41,185 nt of DNA from Bacteriovoracales bacterium (lineage in GTDB: Bacteria > Bdellovibrionota > Bacteriovoracia > Bacteriovoracales > Bacteriovoracaceae): assembly GCA_030149295.1 (NCBI GenBank), contig JASBRV010000022.1:1-41185 (forward strand), written 5' to 3'. Below the pieces are notes generated by a model that saw only the letters and a program-made list of their open reading frames with translations, was not told the origin of the DNA and did no database searches. The position numbers were made by a program, and so were the translations under genes. Shown here one piece after another: positions 7,691 through 16,175 of the stretch; position 1 is the stretch's first letter; each line of letters starts with the position of its first letter.

Positions 7691-9124
7691 ATGATTGATC
7701 TCAAAACTTATCAAAACACCGTCTCAGAGTGCCTCAATGGCAGTGATTGGTGGGGCATGCGCTACTATAAAGAAACCACTCAGTTTCGTCTGGCGAGAAA
7801 TGGTCTCAACGGAGAAAATTCCACAAGCCAACAAGTTGGCATCATGATTGAGGTCTTAATGGATGGTCAAATTGGCTATGGCGCTACCAATGACCTTTCC
7901 TCATTTGGCCTAAAAAAAGCCGCGGAATTTGCCAGGGCCATGGCCAAAGCAAGTGGAAAAGCACCTCTTATGAGTTTTGATCCCAGTGTGAGACCTAGTG
8001 CCAAAGGCGAGTACCAATCACATTTTCGTGAAGACCTCTCTTCTTTGTCCCCAAGAGAGGTGATGGATAGGCTTATTGAAGCCAGTGCATACTTCAAAAA
8101 AGACCCTGCCGTCATTGAGGCCATGGCCTGGGTGATGATCACACAAACTGAGATTCAGTACCTGTCCTCTAATGGCTCCGATTGGAGTCAAAACTTTTCT
8201 CTCGTCACCAAAGACATGGCCGTGACGGCAAAGAAAGGGGAAGTGGTTCAAAAGAGGTCCCTGGGGATGCAAGGGCGCCAATGGGGAGCAGAATCCCTAG
8301 ATAGAAATTCACTCATTGGTGAGGCGGAGCGTCTGTTGAAAGAAGTTCATGAACTCCTCGATGCTCCTGAGTGCCCAAGTGAAAACATGGACCTTATTTT
8401 AACTCCCGATCAACTCTATTTGCAGGTTCATGAGTCCATCGGACATCCTCTTGAACTTGATCGCATCCTAGGAGATGAGAGAAATTATGCGGGATGGAGT
8501 TTTGTTTCTCCCGAGGATTTTGGCTCCCTTCGCTATGGACCAGAATGCCTTAATGTCACCTTTGATCCTACAGTAAAAGGGGAGATGGCGTCTTATCAAT
8601 TTGACGATAATGGGGTACCTGCTCAAAAGGAGTACCTCATTGAAAAGGGGATTCTAATGAGAGGCATTGGCGGCATCGAATCTCAAAAAAGAAGTGGTCT
8701 TCCTGGTGTGAGCTGTGCCCGTTCTTCTTCATGGAATCGTGCGGCCATTGATCGCATGGCAAATATCAATATAGAGCCGGGCACTTCAAAAATAGAGGAC
8801 ATGATCCAAAGCACTGAGCGGGGAGTCCTAATGCGGACCAATCGTTCGTGGTCTATTGATGACTATCGCAACAAATTCCAATTTGGTTGTGAGTACGGTG
8901 AACTCATTGAAGATGGTGAAATCAAAGGCGTGGTGAAGAACCCCAATTATCGCTCTTCTACTGTCAAATTTTGGAATAGTCTCACTCATGTTGGAGATGA
9001 AAGCTCGTTTGAAGTGTGGGGATCACCTTATTGTGGAAAAGGTGAACCTAATCAGATAATTCGAGTTGGTCATGCTATTCCAACCTGTAAATTTGAAAGT
9101 ATTGAAGTTTTTGGAGGTGCCTAA
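7691..9124 (+). CDS. tldD: TldD-family metalloprotease subunit
   Basis: TldD pairs with TldE/PmbA to form a zinc protease that degrades unfolded or modified peptides; in enterobacteria it matures microcin B17 and affects CcdA stability. The 477-residue protein carries the family zinc-binding HExxxH motif (HESIGH, H247-H252) followed by LELDRILGDE. Cysteines near the C-terminus (PYCGKG and PTCKFE) include a plausible third ligand. Length fits the family. The stop and the next ATG share one base (TAATG at 9122-9126), so TldD and TldE are made together. The start at 7691 has only a weak AGG site. Confidence 0.92.
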   Translation: MIDLKTYQNTVSECLNGSDWWGMRYYKETTQFRLARNGLNGENSTSQQVGIMIEVLMDGQIGYGATNDLSSFGLKKAAEFARAMAKASGKAPLMSFDPSVRPSAKGEYQSHFREDLSSLSPREVMDRLIEASAYFKKDPAVIEAMAWVMITQTEIQYLSSNGSDWSQNFSLVTKDMAVTAKKGEVVQKRSLGMQGRQWGAESLDRNSLIGEAERLLKEVHELLDAPECPSENMDLILTPDQLYLQVHESIGHPLELDRILGDERNYAGWSFVSPEDFGSLRYGPECLNVTFDPTVKGEMASYQFDDNGVPAQKEYLIEKGILMRGIGGIESQKRSGLPGVSCARSSSWNRAAIDRMANINIEPGTSKIEDMIQSTERGVLMRTNRSWSIDDYRNKFQFGCEYGELIEDGEIKGVVKNPNYRSSTVKFWNSLTHVGDESSFEVWGSPYCGKGEPNQIIRVGHAIPTCKFESIEVFGGA

Positions 9125-10473
9125 TGTCTGTAAATGAAAATCAACCAAGTCTTAAAGACTGCTTTGAAAAGGCAAGAGACCTCTTATTTTCTCAACTTCA
9201 AAAGGAAGAAGGACTTAATCTTAATATGAGTGGTGAGACCACGGAATTCGTGCGTTTTAACCAAAATAAAATTCGTCAGGCGACAAAGGTTGAGCAAGCT
9301 GATCTTTTTATGGAGCTTAGTTTTAATAAAAAGAAGGTTTCTTTTCAGACTGAACTTTCGCGAAACCCAGAACAAAATGAAAAACGACTCCTTGAGAATT
9401 TAATTAGCCTACGTGAAGAGATGCACTCTTTGCCGGATGATCCCTTCTTTACTTCTCTTTCCAATGAGGGAACGAGTGAATCGATTTTAGCTGGTGACAT
9501 TCCCACGTGTGAGGATTTTGTTGCCAGTGTTTGTCAGTATGCTGAGGGCAGTGATTTAGCGGGCTATTTAACCAATGGTGAAACCTTTCGCGCCAGTGCC
9601 AATAGCCTCGGTCAAAATCACTGGTTTCAAAGTATGAGCTTTTTTTTAGATTACAGTTTGTATTCGGCGAAAGAGCGCGCCGTAAAGGGCAGTTATGCTG
9701 GCCCTCATTTTAATAAAGAAGAACTAGGGGCTTTGATTGAAGAATCAAAACAGGCTTTAAAAGTCATGGACCGAGAGCAAGTAGTCCTTAAGCCTGGAAA
9801 GTATCGTTGTTATCTCGCCCCGGCCGCTCTTCATGAAATTGCGGGACTGCTTGGATGGCATGCTCTGTCCGCTGGGGCCTATAAAAGAGGAGAGTGTCCC
9901 TTAGGAGATCTTTATGAAGGAAAAAAATCTTTTTCTCCACTTGTCAGCTTGAGAGAAAATTTTCAGCTTGGAATTAGTCCTCGTTTTAATGATTGGGGTG
10001 AAGTGAGTCCAGAGACCTTGCCACTTGTTACAAATGGAAAAATGGATGATCTTCTTATTTCTCGTGAGACAGCAAGTGAATACAATCTTCAATCCAACCA
10101 GGCTAATCGTTCTGAATCCCCGCGATCTTTAGAGATGCTTCCTGGTGAACTAGAACAAAGTGAAATTCTCAAAGAGATAGGGACAGGTCTCTATCTTTCC
10201 AATCTTCATTATCTCAATTGGTCTGATAAACCCAAAGGCCGGCTGACGGGAATGACTCGCTTTGGTTGTTTGTGGGTAGAAAATGGTGAGATCGTAGGCC
10301 CTATTAAGGACTTAAGATTTGATGAAACTCTTTATCATATTTTTGGACAGGGCCTTAAGGCCGTAACCAAAGAGGCGCAGACGATTATGGAGACGGGCAC
10401 TTATCATCAGCGCTCTCTTGGTGGGGCTAAACTTCCAGGTCTCCTTTTAGAAGATTTTACCTTTACTTTATAG
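9124..10473 (+). CDS. tldE: TldE/PmbA-family partner of the TldD protease
   Basis: This 449-residue protein is related in fold to TldD but has no HExxxH: the equivalent helix reads LHEIAGLLGWHAL. That is what is expected of the non-catalytic TldE/PmbA subunit, which forms the peptide channel with TldD. Conserved late features include ETASEYNLQSNQ, LYLSNLHYLNWSD, and GRLTGMTRFGCLWVENGEIVG split over two segments. Co-translation with tldD gives equal amounts. There is no second TldD/TldE set in the window, so the natural substrate is not indicated. Confidence 0.9.
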   Translation: MSVNENQPSLKDCFEKARDLLFSQLQKEEGLNLNMSGETTEFVRFNQNKIRQATKVEQADLFMELSFNKKKVSFQTELSRNPEQNEKRLLENLISLREEMHSLPDDPFFTSLSNEGTSESILAGDIPTCEDFVASVCQYAEGSDLAGYLTNGETFRASANSLGQNHWFQSMSFFLDYSLYSAKERAVKGSYAGPHFNKEELGALIEESKQALKVMDREQVVLKPGKYRCYLAPAALHEIAGLLGWHALSAGAYKRGECPLGDLYEGKKSFSPLVSLRENFQLGISPRFNDWGEVSPETLPLVTNGKMDDLLISRETASEYNLQSNQANRSESPRSLEMLPGELEQSEILKEIGTGLYLSNLHYLNWSDKPKGRLTGMTRFGCLWVENGEIVGPIKDLRFDETLYHIFGQGLKAVTKEAQTIMETGTYHQRSLGGAKLPGLLLEDFTFTL

Positions 10474-10490
10474 AATAATTTCAGTGTCTT

Positions 10491-10515
10491 AGCTCCTTTT
10501 GGAGCCCTGAGTCTT
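10491..10515 (+). terminator. weak hairpin after tldE
   Basis: GCTCC (10492-10496) pairs with GGAGC (10501-10505) around a TTTT loop, followed by a T-containing stretch without a clean run. It may be a weak terminator or leader hairpin. Confidence 0.3.
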
Positions 10516-10526
10516 TATCAAATGTA

Positions 10527-10555
10527 TTGAAAAAATGATACAGAGGTAATAAAAG
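10527..10555 (+). promoter_or_regulatory. candidate promoter of the porin-like gene
   Basis: TTGAAA (10527-10532), a 17-bp spacer and TAAAAG (10550-10555) lie upstream of a leader with a GAGGGA ribosome-binding site before ATG 10584. The -10 match is only four of six. Confidence 0.35.
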
Positions 10556-10583
10556 AGGGCAAATCATTTCAGAGGGACTACAC

Positions 10584-11780
10584 ATGAAAAAAATTATCGT
10601 GCTTTTAAGCATGCTTTATCTCGTTCACGCTGAAGCTCAAATCTTGGGCGGCGATCCTAAACTTAAGGTTGATTTTGGTGGAGATGCTCAGGTCAGAGGC
10701 TTTACTAAGAAAACCAATAACAACACCAAAGAGCAGGGTTATGCTCAGCTACTTCGCATGAAGGTTGATTTTCAGGCTTCAGATAAAGTGAAAGTATCGA
10801 CTCGTACAATTCTTTCTGGTTCTGGTTGGAATGGTGACCAGCCCAATAATAGAATTGGTGGTAATAATGACCTCGGTAACGCCAGTAACCTAAATGGTGG
10901 TGAAGGTGTTCGCCTTGATTATGGCTACCTTGAAGTTCCTATCACTGATGGCTGGGTGGCACGTGCTGGGCGCCAGGAAGCGAACTTCAGTGATTGCTTT
11001 AATACTTGTGATGAAAGACGTGATCGCCTGATGGTTTATAAATTCTACGGCAACCTCCTTCCAGCTCTTTTGATGGATAAGAGAGCTGAAAATCAAACAA
11101 ATAACGAAAAGGATGATGCTGATATGTATGCAGCCGCTCTTTTTCATATTCATCGAGTTCATGAGTGGGCGCTCCTTTACGCTTACTTTCAAAATGATGA
11201 TGGATCTTATGTCCTTGATGGTGTTCATAATTTTTCACCTTACTATAAGTACAAGGGTGAAAAGTTCACTGGCTTTGTCGTTTATAACTGGCTTGGCGGT
11301 GGCAAAGATGATGCTTGGTTTGATGACAATCATCACTCCTATGCTCTTAAAGGGGAGTATCGTTTAACAAATAGATGGGAAGTTGGGGCTCAGTACATCG
11401 CTTCGATTGATGGTGGTCTTATTGCTACGGGTTATGACACCTATTCTATCGCTGTTAATAACAGTCCAGAATACAACGCCTCTAACAGTCTTCTGGTATC
11501 ACTTGGTGGTTTAGGAACGGCATCAGGTGGAGATAAAGATGACGAGCACATGTTCATTGGTCGTGTGAAAGGGTACTTTGGTGATATCACCGCGACGGCC
11601 GCCGTCGGTAAAGCAAGAGAGACGCGAACGGCCGGCACTATTGAAGAAGATCTTATGATTTATGACTTCCAGGCCCACTATCAATACAGCGCAAGAACAA
11701 AGTTTATTGCTGGCCTTGCCTTAGTAAGAGATGATCGCACAGAAGAGACATCTGTTCTTCAGGTGAACACTTCTTTCTAA
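10584..11780 (+). CDS. porin-like outer-membrane beta-barrel protein
   Basis: The 398-residue product has a clear signal peptide (MKKIIVLLSMLYLVHA, cut near AEAQ). The mature protein is a long run of alternating amphipathic strands with aromatic girdles (for example HEWALLYAYFQNDDGSYVLD and FTGFVVYNWLGGGKDDAW), Gly/Asn/Asp-rich loops, and a C-terminal Phe (VNTSF) recognised by the BAM machinery. Strand count and length suggest a 16-18-strand porin. The style is similar to alginate-export/OprD-type channels, but I cannot name a substrate. GAGGGA precedes the ATG. The gene appears to be its own transcription unit, with a hairpin 40 nt downstream. Confidence 0.75.
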   Translation: MKKIIVLLSMLYLVHAEAQILGGDPKLKVDFGGDAQVRGFTKKTNNNTKEQGYAQLLRMKVDFQASDKVKVSTRTILSGSGWNGDQPNNRIGGNNDLGNASNLNGGEGVRLDYGYLEVPITDGWVARAGRQEANFSDCFNTCDERRDRLMVYKFYGNLLPALLMDKRAENQTNNEKDDADMYAAALFHIHRVHEWALLYAYFQNDDGSYVLDGVHNFSPYYKYKGEKFTGFVVYNWLGGGKDDAWFDDNHHSYALKGEYRLTNRWEVGAQYIASIDGGLIATGYDTYSIAVNNSPEYNASNSLLVSLGGLGTASGGDKDDEHMFIGRVKGYFGDITATAAVGKARETRTAGTIEEDLMIYDFQAHYQYSARTKFIAGLALVRDDRTEETSVLQVNTSF

Positions 11781-11819
11781 CCTTTCATTTTTTTATTTCT
11801 TAGTTTTTCATTTTTGAGT

Positions 11820-11853
11820 AACCTTAGAGAGATAGTGTTTCTCTCTTAAGGTT
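11820..11853 (+). promoter_or_regulatory. strong hairpin covering the ribosome-binding site of the next gene
   Basis: AACCTTAGAGAGA (11820-11832) pairs with TCTCTCTTAAGGTT (11840-11853) with one bulged base and a 7-nt loop. No T run follows, so it is a poor terminator. AAGG (11848-11851), the only Shine-Dalgarno-like site before the TTG at 11863, lies in the right arm. Confidence 0.5.
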
Positions 11854-11862
11854 GCCCAAGTT

Positions 11863-12594
11863 TTGTTAGAAGATTCTCCCTGGTATTTCCTTTATCGTTT
11901 TGCTCCTCCGCATTTTCCTTTTTGTGGGGAGATGGCACAGGGCTGGGTTCTTGATCCCATTGATACTTATACTAGTGTCTTTTACTTAATTTCGGCCTTA
12001 TTCATTTATCGTGAAGCAAAGAGTTCTCCAAAAGTCTTAAGAAATATCGCTATCATTCCCCTTTTTGTGACTTTTGGTTCCGTTCTTTTTCATATGTCTT
12101 TTACCTACACTTTTTTGGTCGCCGACTTCCTTGGGATTTTTTATCTCAATTTTTATGGAATCTTTTTAAATTTTCGAAGATTAAAAAAAGTAAGTCTTAT
12201 ACGCATACCTCTCTATTCTTTTTTTTGGACGGCCTTTTATGCCTTTTTGATGGCGATCAGTTACCGCTATAGAATTCATAGTGGACTTCTGATGATACCG
12301 ATTCTTGGGGTTTTTCTTGGTAGTGAATGGATGTGCTTTCAAAGAGAGGAGGGGGTAAATTATCGTCCTTACCTAAAGGCTTTTTTTCTGATCGCTGGAG
12401 GATATACCGCCATGTTGATAGAGGGACCACCTCTTCGTCTAGGCTGTTTAGAAGGTCCTTTTAAAGGGATGCTCCAATTGCATAGTGTATGGCATTTACT
12501 CTCAGCAAGCTCAATGGTCTTTGTCTTTCGCTTTTACAATCAATTAGCCCTTCGAGCGTCCTTTCTTAATTTGCCTGAAGAATCTCAAAACTAA
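11863..12594 (+). CDS. ceramidase/CREST-superfamily membrane hydrolase
   Basis: This 243-residue protein has about seven hydrophobic segments and the metal-site pattern of the CREST superfamily (alkaline ceramidases, PAQR receptors): FCGE near the N-terminus, SVLFH (S73, H77), VADF (D88), and HSVWH (H207, H211). In ceramidases the Ser, Asp and three His form a zinc amidase site in the membrane that cuts the N-acyl bond of sphingoid lipids. The likely substrate is an amide lipid, but it is unknown. The start is TTG 11863; the first in-frame ATG (residue 24) would remove the conserved FCGE region. A hairpin covers the ribosome-binding site. The 3' end overlaps the convergent gene by 29 nt. Confidence 0.7.
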   Translation: MLEDSPWYFLYRFAPPHFPFCGEMAQGWVLDPIDTYTSVFYLISALFIYREAKSSPKVLRNIAIIPLFVTFGSVLFHMSFTYTFLVADFLGIFYLNFYGIFLNFRRLKKVSLIRIPLYSFFWTAFYAFLMAISYRYRIHSGLLMIPILGVFLGSEWMCFQREEGVNYRPYLKAFFLIAGGYTAMLIEGPPLRLGCLEGPFKGMLQLHSVWHLLSASSMVFVFRFYNQLALRASFLNLPEESQN

Positions 12595-13924
12595 AGCTTA
12601 AACGATCAACGGCAACACCCTGGTCTTTAAGAGCAACAAGAGCACGCGGACTTAAAACTGTGGTGCCTGATCCTGTCACGGTATCAATGAGAGTGTAGGT
12701 TGAATGCTGTGGATTGTAGTTTCCATTGATAAGTGGTTTGATATTTTTCACCATGATAGCTCTGTTGCTAGTAATGGTTGGGTTGGTGATTTTATAGGAG
12801 TAGGCATCATGCTCTTGAATATCGACGGAGAAAGTTGCTTGTGAGCCCACAATACTTGAGATGTCATAGCTGATCGTGACGATAAGAGCATTGCTCACAT
12901 CATTGAGATTGATGTTGGGATCATCAGTGACAACGATTTGAGAAAGCTTGGTACCATCTTCTCTTTGCTTTACTTCCAAACGATGACCATTACCAGCAGG
13001 GATAAAAAAGTCAAAGGGAGTGTTATTGGTGGTTGTTGTCACCTCTCGCCACTCAAAACCAGTCGTTTGGGGAATGTGCCATTCGGCGTAATTGCCATTA
13101 TTCACGCGAACAAAAAAACTATTGTCACTATTTCCGGGGGCGTCGACTAAGGCAAATACTTTGTAGACGGCACTAGCACCCACATCAAAATTAAAATAGG
13201 CCACACCGGCATTAACATTGTTGGCATCGCGATTGATGGCCCCATTATCTGGAACATGAAAGAAGACGGTATTATTTTCATTTCCAGTAACCATAGGCGC
13301 ACCGAGCATGGCGGCAGAAGATTCCATTAAAATGGTTCCCGTGCTCATGGCACGATCTGGATCAAGTTCACGATCAAGAGTCATTGACTCAGAGGTTACA
13401 ATATTTGTGTCTTCATTAGAGGGAGCCTCTATAGAAACACCATTTTGGTCTTTGATGCGTTTCCATTCTTCTATTGCCATCTGCATTTCATCGGCGTCTG
13501 CATTACAATCACCACTCCAACAGCTATGAGATTCATCGCGAATCTTTGCCACAAGTCTTGAAGAGGGGATATTGTCAAAATTGACTTTGAAAGCATCGAT
13601 GACCGCATCATGGGCAGCTCTGGCATCGGCAACAGCATGGCGAGGTTGTTGATCAGAGCCGTGGCAAGTGGCGCAACGAGCTGTCGTGATAGGGTGAACA
13701 GTTTGAGAAAAGGCATCCACACTGATTTGAATATCATTGCCATCACCGCCGGTGTTGGTATTTGATCCCGTACCTGTGGGAGTGTTTTGGGCCGTGCTAT
13801 CACTTCCTTTGTAAGCAAGATTAGACTTACTACTTTTCACTGGTCCAAGACAGTGAGTGTAGGAGGCAAGGATTGTCCCCAAAAAGAGGACAACCATCAT
13901 AATTCTATTTGTAGATTTGCCCAT
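12566..13924 (-). CDS. exported CXXCH lipoprotein-like protein with a carbohydrate-binding-like domain
   Basis: The 452-residue product has a signal sequence ending in ASYTHC (C25), a relaxed lipobox, then a Ser/Thr/Gly/Asn-rich linker. Residues about 70-160 form a cytochrome-like domain with CATCH (C83, C86, H87) and a second Cys pair, CWSGDC. Residues about 175-340 resemble a CBM6/35-like beta sandwich, with the motifs FFVRVNNGNYAEWHI, WREV and REDGTKLSQIVVT; such domains bind sugars or polysaccharides. The rest is beta-rich and unrecognised. It is the last gene of a four-gene operon, 11 nt after the Tat protein, and overlaps the ceramidase-like gene by 29 nt. A surface heme protein attached to a glycan is a reasonable inference. 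Confidence 0.7.
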   Translation of the reverse strand: MGKSTNRIMMVVLFLGTILASYTHCLGPVKSSKSNLAYKGSDSTAQNTPTGTGSNTNTGGDGNDIQISVDAFSQTVHPITTARCATCHGSDQQPRHAVADARAAHDAVIDAFKVNFDNIPSSRLVAKIRDESHSCWSGDCNADADEMQMAIEEWKRIKDQNGVSIEAPSNEDTNIVTSESMTLDRELDPDRAMSTGTILMESSAAMLGAPMVTGNENNTVFFHVPDNGAINRDANNVNAGVAYFNFDVGASAVYKVFALVDAPGNSDNSFFVRVNNGNYAEWHIPQTTGFEWREVTTTTNNTPFDFFIPAGNGHRLEVKQREDGTKLSQIVVTDDPNINLNDVSNALIVTISYDISSIVGSQATFSVDIQEHDAYSYKITNPTITSNRAIMVKNIKPLINGNYNPQHSTYTLIDTVTGSGTTVLSPRALVALKDQGVAVDRLSFSFEILQAN

Positions 13925-13935
13925 CCTCTAATCTC

Positions 13936-15420
13936 CTACCGAATGGGGTTAAAAACTAAGAGACTATTGAGGTTGTTGCCAAAGGGATTATCTCCTACAA
14001 CTTCTGCTAGTCTGCCTTCCTCGCCATGGAGGGCCAAGTAGTTGGCCGTAATCAGTTTGGAGAGGTTGATAGAACTATTGGAAGCTGGGTTGGCACTATT
14101 TTCAACCCCGCCACTTTGTTTGTAATGACCAATTTGGCGAATGCCATTTCGAAGCTGCGCCCGTCCGGCATGACGATATAAAAGCATATAGGCGGAACTT
14201 CGTTGACCAGAGTCTCCTGACCAGACGTATTTACCACGACCATCGGCTGTGTCATCAATCTCTTGTCTGGCAACAACGCCACCGTCTGTAATCACATAAA
14301 TAAGAACATCTTTTTGTTTTAAGTTAGCAAGAGTCATCACTCTTCCGATTAATTCACCGGCTTCCTGATCCCTTACTTCTCCAGTATTACGGCCACGATT
14401 GTGATAGTCGTATCCACCTTTTTCAATAACACCGACACCAATGTGACCATCGAGAACAAGTTTGGCGACAGTCGCCGTTTTTCTTTGATCCCGATCACCA
14501 AGGTTGTTGAAGGCCTGATTGACCATGGCATCTTGTGAAGCATCGATAGCATCAGCTGAGTATTGACCTAGAAGATCTTGTGAGCCGACATAACCACACT
14601 TAACGAGGCTTTTAATTTGATCAGGTAAGGCCTGTTGATTGAAGGCCATGATTTTTTCTTCACTCATTCTTTCAATGGCCTTAAGGATTCTTTGGGCCTT
14701 ATTGTCATTAAAAAGTTCACCGAGTTTTCCAATATTGACTAGCTCAAGAGCATCTTGAGGTCGGTTCAGTTGTACTGGTCTTAAGGCGGGGTTGATACTG
14801 GCCATGGGAGCAATGGAGCGTCCACCGGAGTCAGAATTTCTCGTACCTGCGATTTGTGAAAGACCACCTTCAGCTCCTGCTCTATTTAACCAATAGGAGG
14901 GATTCAAAGGATTATTGCCAGTGTCATCACTAGAACTAGCGGCAAAGAGTGCTCCATCTATTCGCGATTGAACCTCTGCATTGGTTTGGCCTTTAATCCC
15001 TCTAAGCATAGCAGAGTCACCATGAAAGGCGAGGCCTAAATCAGTGTCCACCATTCCTGGACGACTAGGGTGAAAGTCAGGGGGAAGGCCAAGAGATTGG
15101 TAATCAGTGAGAAAGTCCATTTGGCCACCAGGTCCACCGGCCATTACATTGGAGCCAGGAATATTGGCCCCTCCGGCGAGATCAAAAATGATCACAGGTG
15201 TCTTGGTATTGACTACTGGTTGCGGGCATCCCATCATCTGGGCCCGGGCAGAATTTGAGCTAATCAAACTTAAAACACCAGGCATCCAGGTAAAGGCCGA
15301 CATTGAGATCAGACCATGAGAGAGAAAATCTCTTCTCGTCTTTAGCCTGTGCCCTTCAAGATTGAGAGGGTGCTCTTTGTCTTTCATCTTCTCTTCGATA
15401 ACTTTTTTTAAGTCTTTCAT
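13936..15420 (-). CDS. Tat-exported DUF1501-like protein
   Basis: This 494-residue protein begins with a twin-arginine signal (TRRDFL, R29-R30, hydrophobic stretch to about 57, likely cut after SARA). The mature part has the layout of DUF1501 proteins, which share the alkaline phosphatase/sulfatase-like fold: VIIFDLAGGANIPGSN near the start, GGYDYHNRGRNTGE with a conserved His, and DVLIYVITDGGV, plausible metal-site loops. Substrate is not known. In other phyla DUF1501 genes pair with DUF1800 or DUF1549/1553 genes. Here the partner upstream is a CXXCH protein with a DUF1549-like N-terminus. It lies 8 nt from the preceding lipoprotein gene and 11 nt from the next. Confidence 0.75.
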   Translation of the reverse strand: MKDLKKVIEEKMKDKEHPLNLEGHRLKTRRDFLSHGLISMSAFTWMPGVLSLISSNSARAQMMGCPQPVVNTKTPVIIFDLAGGANIPGSNVMAGGPGGQMDFLTDYQSLGLPPDFHPSRPGMVDTDLGLAFHGDSAMLRGIKGQTNAEVQSRIDGALFAASSSDDTGNNPLNPSYWLNRAGAEGGLSQIAGTRNSDSGGRSIAPMASINPALRPVQLNRPQDALELVNIGKLGELFNDNKAQRILKAIERMSEEKIMAFNQQALPDQIKSLVKCGYVGSQDLLGQYSADAIDASQDAMVNQAFNNLGDRDQRKTATVAKLVLDGHIGVGVIEKGGYDYHNRGRNTGEVRDQEAGELIGRVMTLANLKQKDVLIYVITDGGVVARQEIDDTADGRGKYVWSGDSGQRSSAYMLLYRHAGRAQLRNGIRQIGHYKQSGGVENSANPASNSSINLSKLITANYLALHGEEGRLAEVVGDNPFGNNLNSLLVFNPIR

Positions 15421-15428
15421 AACAAATC

Positions 15429-16172
15429 CTACATTAAAGTCACTTGAGCACTCGCTAGTGCTGCCGTGCAGATTCCTTTCATTGTTGTTCTTGTCGTATT
15501 TCCGTCATTTGGCTCTCCTGCCATCAGGGCATCAATAAGAGAGCGCATCTCCGCTTGTGAGGTGATGCGTGAGCTACCAACATTGACACCCCAAAATGCA
15601 TCGAGGGTATCGTTTATGACCTGACTTTTTTGAACGTTATTGGCCAAAACCGTTGATGGAGTGCCGCCAAAATTAAAACTAGGCCAAATACGAGAGCGAA
15701 GAGTGGAATTATTCACCAATTGATCGCAGTATTCGGCAGCAAGCTTTGTGATAGCCACTTGGTTAGCGGCTAAAAATGATTTGACGTTATTTCCCGAAGG
15801 CAACTGAACTTCAATATCAGAAAAAGTTCGCCTAATAGCATTGGTTCCGGCATCAACACCTGTGACAACACTCATTGTGGCATTGATTTGTTCAAAGTTT
15901 TTAACCCCTACATCAATTTGTTGGGCGCGAATGACTTCCGGTGGTGGCGCTGGCTCTGATGGTGACGGCGTCGCCACTGAATCAGGTGGAGGCGTGATAT
16001 CAATAATCGGATCTGGAAGATTATTTTCTGGTGCATTCGCTGTTGATGTGGACTCACTGGTTCCCGTATTCGCCTTGGAAGCTGTCTTTTGCTTAACCAC
16101 ACAGTGATTAAAAGAGAGGAGCATAAAGCCCAAACTCAGCACAACCCCGAATATTCTTGTTTTTTTATCCAT
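15429..16172 (-). CDS. lipoprotein, unknown function
   Basis: The 247-residue protein has a signal peptide ending in LLSFNHC (C24), a relaxed lipobox with His at -1, followed by a Ser/Thr/Pro-rich linker (about 30-80) that would hold the domain away from the membrane. The folded part (about 85-247) is helical with a few Cys (YCDQLVNN and GICTAAL). It lies 3 nt after the CXXCH protein gene and 8 nt before the Tat protein gene, so it belongs to the same complex or pathway. I do not recognise the domain. Confidence 0.7.
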   Translation of the reverse strand: MDKKTRIFGVVLSLGFMLLSFNHCVVKQKTASKANTGTSESTSTANAPENNLPDPIIDITPPPDSVATPSPSEPAPPPEVIRAQQIDVGVKNFEQINATMSVVTGVDAGTNAIRRTFSDIEVQLPSGNNVKSFLAANQVAITKLAAEYCDQLVNNSTLRSRIWPSFNFGGTPSTVLANNVQKSQVINDTLDAFWGVNVGSSRITSQAEMRSLIDALMAGEPNDGNTTRTTMKGICTAALASAQVTLM

Positions 16173-16175
16173 CTC

